A stretch of 64,000 nt of DNA, taken from NCBI GenBank assembly GCA_020636375.1, contig JACJXZ010000002.1, positions 186,001 to 250,000 of the forward strand, given 5' to 3'. Origin of the DNA: Lewinellaceae bacterium. Its GTDB lineage: Bacteria; Bacteroidota; Bacteroidia; Chitinophagales; Saprospiraceae. Shown here piece by piece: positions 60,496 through 64,000 of this stretch. Position numbers and translations under genes: made by a program. Numbering within the stretch: the first letter of the stretch is position 1; every line of letters begins with the position of its first letter. A model generated the notes under the pieces. That model saw only the letters and a program-made list of their open reading frames with translations. It was not told where the DNA came from and ran no database searches.

Positions 60496-62421
60496 TCACT
60501 GCACCATCAATTTAGTGACAGCGACTTTGTCGCCCGCCTGTAAGCGCAGCAAGTATACGCCCTGATTCAGGTTGCTTACGTTGAGGCGAACCTGGTTGGC
60601 GTTGAGACCATTAGCCGTTTCGATATCAGCCACCTTCTGGCCCATGATATTGAGCAAGCTCAGGGTGTACCGGGCGTTGTTTTCCAGCTCAAAGGAAACC
60701 AAAGCTTCATTGCGGGCCGGGTTGGGCTGTACTTCCAGCTTGAAGTAGTCGGCCGGCACTGCTTCCTCCGTATTGCTGACCAGGCCCAGGTCTTCCATGG
60801 GGTCCAGCGAAATGTGGTTGATGAAGTTCGTCTCCCGGGCGTCCCCGTCGTTCTGGGCGTTGCCCGGCCGGAAATCCTGCTGATAGAGCAGGTCGACCGT
60901 TTCGCCCACATTGGCGCTGATGCAGGGATAAACGGCTTCCATGAAATTGGCGAGGTCCGGCTCGAAGACGACATCCGGGTTGATCACATCGTAGGGTTCG
61001 GTCCAGGTTGCGCCGCCATCCTGGGAAGCGACGACGTAAACGTGGCGGTAGTACTGGTTGTCCTCCAGGTTGAGGAACAGGTCGCTCTCCATGATAGCCG
61101 TATAAGAAATGAAGATATTTCCATCGGCATCGATCCCGGCGGTAGGCTGGGCCGTCAGGGAGAACCCATAGCTGTTCTCATAGTTGTCAATGCCTCCGAT
61201 ATCCAGGGTGTCGTTGCCGTTTTGGTCCACCACATCGGCGATGGTCATCAGGCTGTCGGCGCCGAAGGATTCGTTCCAGTACTGCAGGCCGCTGGTGCCG
61301 GGAAAGAACGTCCATCCGGCGTCGGTCAGGTCGTCGTCCACCACCCACATGGGGCCGAAGGCGACATGGGCCATGCCGTCGTTGTCGACGAGCACCGTCC
61401 CGGTGCCGTCGCTGGTAAAGATGGCCAGGGAGTCCGGAGAGTTCGGGTCCATAGGCGGCAGGTCCTCGAAGCTGTAGCCGGTGTTGATGACGTACCGGTC
61501 GAGAGGATGGTCGTTGACCACAGTCTTGGTCCAGGTTTCCCCATTGTCGGAGGATTTCATCAGGATTACGTCCTGCCATTCGTCAAAGAAGGCGATAGCC
61601 ACCGTTTGGCCGTTGGCGTGGATGGAGTATCCGTCGGCGGCCATATCGGTTATTTCCGTGGAGTCCAGGCCGGGCAGGATGACGTCGACCTTATCCCAGG
61701 TAGCGCCGGCGTCGGTGGAGCGGTAGTAGAGCGGGTGCGGGTCGAGGCCTTCATATATGGCACCGCCATTGCCCGAGGGGGTAGTCAGCGCGATGACGTG
61801 GATGGTATTGCCGCTGGCGGCGGCGCGGGGCCAGAGCAGGCCTGGGCCGCCGGCTGCCGGATAGATATTGGAGGTCATAACCCCTTCCGTCCAGGTGCTG
61901 CTGCCCGCTTCCCGGCGCATAGTGACCAGTTGGTTGGTGCCGTCGTGGGCGATGGTGAGTTCGGTTCCGTTTTCAGTGGCCACATGGCTGGGCCAGCCGG
62001 TGCGGACGCTCTCCAGGCGAACGCCGGGCTGGTCGCCCCATACGCCGTCCACCTGCCGGTTGTAGCCGGTACCGCGGTCTCCCAGGGCAGGGTCCTGCGC
62101 CATGGTCCAGACGCCCATCAGGCTGCCGTCTGCCCCGCGGGAGAGCCGGTTGCCCATGCTGGCGTTGGTCTGGTAATCGTAGACGGTCGTGCCGATCGGG
62201 AACTCAGACCCGGCGCGGAAAGAGACCGGCAGGTCGATGTTAACCGGGTTGACGGCAATGTCGCCGACATCCTGCGCGGGGAAGGGATCCAGGCATTCTT
62301 TTTGTTTGAATGCGGTTTGCGGGCCGTAGGGCGTCACCGCCACTTTGACCTGCGCCTGCACAGAGCGGGTGAAAAAGAAGGCCGAAAAGGCCAGCAGCGT
62401 AAATAGTCGTACTAGTCTCAT
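60496..62421 (-). CDS. T9SS-exported Asp-box protein, paralogue 4
   Basis: 641 residues. Signal peptide MRLVRLFTLLAFSAFFFTRSVQAQ. Asp-box turns: STDAGATWDKVD, SSDNGETWTKT, SQDGGATWTEPYD. DQNGNDTLDIGGID is the acidic loop. The C-terminal sorting domain LSLLNIMGQKVADIETANGLNANQVRLNVSNLNQGVYLLRLQAGDKVAVTKLMV is almost identical to that of paralogue 5, marking a second subfamily. The N-terminal SMGNRLSRGADGSLMGVWTM block resembles paralogue 1. Secreted and surface-attached; substrate unknown. Confidence 0.85.
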   Translation of the reverse strand: MRLVRLFTLLAFSAFFFTRSVQAQVKVAVTPYGPQTAFKQKECLDPFPAQDVGDIAVNPVNIDLPVSFRAGSEFPIGTTVYDYQTNASMGNRLSRGADGSLMGVWTMAQDPALGDRGTGYNRQVDGVWGDQPGVRLESVRTGWPSHVATENGTELTIAHDGTNQLVTMRREAGSSTWTEGVMTSNIYPAAGGPGLLWPRAAASGNTIHVIALTTPSGNGGAIYEGLDPHPLYYRSTDAGATWDKVDVILPGLDSTEITDMAADGYSIHANGQTVAIAFFDEWQDVILMKSSDNGETWTKTVVNDHPLDRYVINTGYSFEDLPPMDPNSPDSLAIFTSDGTGTVLVDNDGMAHVAFGPMWVVDDDLTDAGWTFFPGTSGLQYWNESFGADSLMTIADVVDQNGNDTLDIGGIDNYENSYGFSLTAQPTAGIDADGNIFISYTAIMESDLFLNLEDNQYYRHVYVVASQDGGATWTEPYDVINPDVVFEPDLANFMEAVYPCISANVGETVDLLYQQDFRPGNAQNDGDARETNFINHISLDPMEDLGLVSNTEEAVPADYFKLEVQPNPARNEALVSFELENNARYTLSLLNIMGQKVADIETANGLNANQVRLNVSNLNQGVYLLRLQAGDKVAVTKLMVQ

Positions 62422-62484
62422 ATGAATTTAGAATTGGTTGATGAAAAATCTTGATTTTTATCGCCGGGTGATAGGTGTGCCTGA

Positions 62485-62599
62485 CTGGACTTTGGACGTG
62501 CCACTGTTTTAAGTCGGAAGGCGGAATGGGGCTCCAAATGGGCGCAAAGCGCCTGCTTTTCCGATTTCCGCCTTCAACCCCGGACCGTCCAAAGTTTAG
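62485..62599. mobile_element. MITE-like element, TIR family CTGGACTTTGG, copy 3
   Basis: 115 bp from CTGGACTTTGGACGTGCC to GGACCGTCCAAAGTTTAG, with inner TTAAGTCGGAAGGCGG and CCGATTTCCGCCTT. The shortest of three copies. Confidence 0.75.
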
Positions 62600-62706
62600 G
62601 TGCCTGAGGTGCCTGATAAGAAAAAAGTTGGATGATTAGGCTTGTATTGACGTGAAGAATTCCGCCTCAAATATACGAAGGGCCCGCCCAACAAACAACA
62701 AAAAAA

Positions 62707-62741
62707 AATGGCGTTCGAACGACATGCGTCCGAACGCCATT
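62707..62741. terminator. Terminator after T9SS paralogue 5
   Basis: AATGGCGTTCG and CGAACGCCATT form an 11-bp stem with loop AACGACATGCGTC, preceded by A8. It lies 72 bp beyond the stop at 62813. Confidence 0.75.
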
Positions 62742-62812
62742 GTGGCGATTCGAGATTCGCTAACCGCAGCTGAATGCGAATAGCGAACAGCGAAACGCGA
62801 ACCATCGAAGGA

Positions 62813-64000
62813 TTACTGCACCATCAACTTGGTCACCGCCACCTTATCCTCCGCCTGCAGGCGCAGCAGGTAAACCCCCTGGTTCAGGTTGCCTACGTTG
62901 ATCCGCACCTGGTTGGCGCTGAAGCCGTTGGCCGTTTCGATGTCGGCTACTTTCTGGCCCATGATGTTGAGCAGGCTCAGGCTATACTGGGCGTTGTTTT
63001 CCAGCTTAAAGCTCACCAATGCCTCATTGCGGGCCGGGTTGGGCTGTACTTCCAGCTTAAAATAGTCGGCCTGAACCGTTTCCTCCTTGGTTCCGGTAGT
63101 AGGGAACACAATACCCAAATCTTCCCTCGGAGACAGCGTAACATGGTTGATGAAGGACGTCTCAAACGCGTCCATATCACCGCGAACGGCCAGGCCAGGG
63201 CGGAAGTCCTGCTGGTAAACTATATCCATACTGCCGGTATCGACATTAGAAGTAACCGAGGGGAATACCGCCTCGTAGAAATCGACCAGGTCTGGTTCGA
63301 AAACGACATCCGGGTTGATGATGTCGTAGGGGGCGGACCAGGTTTCTCCGCCATCCTGAGAGGTAGTGACGTATACGTGGCGATAGTACTGGTTGTCTTC
63401 CAGGTTGAGGAAGCGGTCCGTTTCCATCACACTGGCGTAAGCCAAGTAAATATTGCCAAATTCATCGACCCCTGCATTAGGCTGGCCGGTAAGGGAACAC
63501 TCGTAAGCAGCAATGTCGCCAGTGCCAAGATCAAGGGTATCATTACCATTGAGGTCGAGGACATCGACAATCATGCGGCTGCTATCCGGGCCGAAGGTTT
63601 CGTTCCAGTACATCAGTCCGCTAATGGTCGGATAGAAACTGGTTGTCCCATCAGTCAGGTCACCATCTGTAACATACATCCTTCCCCAAAAAGCGTGAAC
63701 CATCCCGTTAGGGTCAATGATCACTGCCCCTGCTTCATCACTAGTTAGGATAGCCAAAGAATCGGCCAGGCTGGCGTTTTCGCCATTATTTATAGCGGGG
63801 TGGTCCTCCGGATAAGGAGGAATGTCATCAAAAGTATAGCCGGCATCGGCAACGTACCGGTCCAGAGGATGATCGTGCATAATGGTCTTCGTCCAGGTCT
63901 CTCCGTTGTCCTCCGACTTCATCAGGGTGACATCGCTCCAGTTGTCAAAATAAGCGAAAGCCACCACATCGCCTCGGGAATCGATAGCGTAACCATCTCC
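62813..64000 (-). CDS. T9SS-exported Asp-box protein, paralogue 5 (5' end outside window)
   Basis: 396 residues to the right edge with no start; the frame is open to 64000 (DGYAIDSRGDVVAFAYFDN). Asp-box turns SEDNGETWTKT and SQDGGETWSAPYD, the acidic loop DLNGNDTLDLGTGD, and the sorting domain LSLLNIMGQKVADIETANGFSANQVRINVGNLNQGVYLLRLQ. It is the closest relative of paralogue 4, probably a recent duplicate. Additional paralogues may continue past the edge. Confidence 0.88.
   Translation of the reverse strand, partial: GDGYAIDSRGDVVAFAYFDNWSDVTLMKSEDNGETWTKTIMHDHPLDRYVADAGYTFDDIPPYPEDHPAINNGENASLADSLAILTSDEAGAVIIDPNGMVHAFWGRMYVTDGDLTDGTTSFYPTISGLMYWNETFGPDSSRMIVDVLDLNGNDTLDLGTGDIAAYECSLTGQPNAGVDEFGNIYLAYASVMETDRFLNLEDNQYYRHVYVTTSQDGGETWSAPYDIINPDVVFEPDLVDFYEAVFPSVTSNVDTGSMDIVYQQDFRPGLAVRGDMDAFETSFINHVTLSPREDLGIVFPTTGTKEETVQADYFKLEVQPNPARNEALVSFKLENNAQYSLSLLNIMGQKVADIETANGFSANQVRINVGNLNQGVYLLRLQAEDKVAVTKLMVQ

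Larger units (their letters stand above)
62422..62812. repeat. Intergenic region with MITE-like element and terminator
   Basis: Contains the third CTGGACTTTGG element (62485-62599), a terminator (62707-62741) and GAATAGCGAACAGCGAAACGCGAACC words (62778-62803). No gene. Confidence 0.65.

Overview
The window looks like chromosomal DNA of a GC-rich Bacteroidetes, most likely a Saprospiria / Lewinella-type lineage. The support is: five secreted proteins with type IX secretion (Por) C-terminal tails, a FecI/FecR/TonB-receptor/DUF4249 cassette, Bacteroidetes-style TATCTTTGC promoter boxes, a glutaminyl-tRNA synthetase, DUF3822 beside rsmD, a bacterial alpha-2-macroglobulin, and CHAT/TPR and effector-associated (EAD) conflict-type proteins. 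I recognise no rRNA, tRNA or CRISPR array.

Layout. 1-6.9 kb: an MFS transporter cut by the left edge, an EAD-winged-helix protein, a lipoprotein plus Sco1/SenC pair, a NUDIX hydrolase and an S9 peptidase. 7.7-12.5 kb: a self-regulating signalling unit made of a sigma factor, a membrane zinc-finger anti-sigma-like protein and a large TPR-CHAT protease-like protein. 12.6-16 kb: two outer-membrane barrels, a Uma2 protein and an unknown secreted protein. 16.2-23.9 kb: an inactive-STAND-like protein, a MoxR AAA+ ATPase and a 1417-residue membrane protein (vWA-like, WG-repeat, OmpA-like and FISUMP modules). This fits the MoxR/vWA NTP-dependent conflict systems. Beside it, a DUF433/DUF5615 toxin-antitoxin pair sits between two copies of the last FISUMP exon-like block. 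24-33.4 kb: housekeeping genes (glnS, argS, rsmD, DUF3822, bactofilin, tsaD, a DUF697/SHOCT protein). 33.6-35.3 kb: a broken CRISPR adaptation remnant. The cas1 gene lacks its N-terminus and is split by a 101-bp element with an 8-bp target duplication; a truncated reverse transcriptase follows. 35.4-41.5 kb: a giant alpha-2-macroglobulin. 42.6-47.1 kb: an FAD oxidoreductase, an orphan RHS toxin tip with a JAB/DUF4329-like end and a lipoprotein likely to be its immunity partner, a second RHS tip destroyed by insertions, and a YjbR protein. 47.3-52.9 kb: the sigma/FecR/TonB receptor/DUF4249 cassette. 53.2-64 kb: five tandem paralogues of an Asp-box (sialidase-like) T9SS-exported protein, the last cut by the right edge.

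The most striking genome-scale feature is the density of small dispersed repeats. At least three families have terminal inverted repeats (MITE-like). There are also 36-38-bp palindromic mini-insertions, a 30-bp TTTTACCCGG element that always abuts tandem words, and many 7-16-bp tandem-word arrays that fill nearly all intergenic space. Several of these have visibly inserted into genes (cas1, rhs) or into one another.

All calls come from reading sequence and motifs. No database search was run, so family names for divergent proteins (vWA-like, iSTAND-like, EAD11-like, JAB-like) are reasoned assignments.
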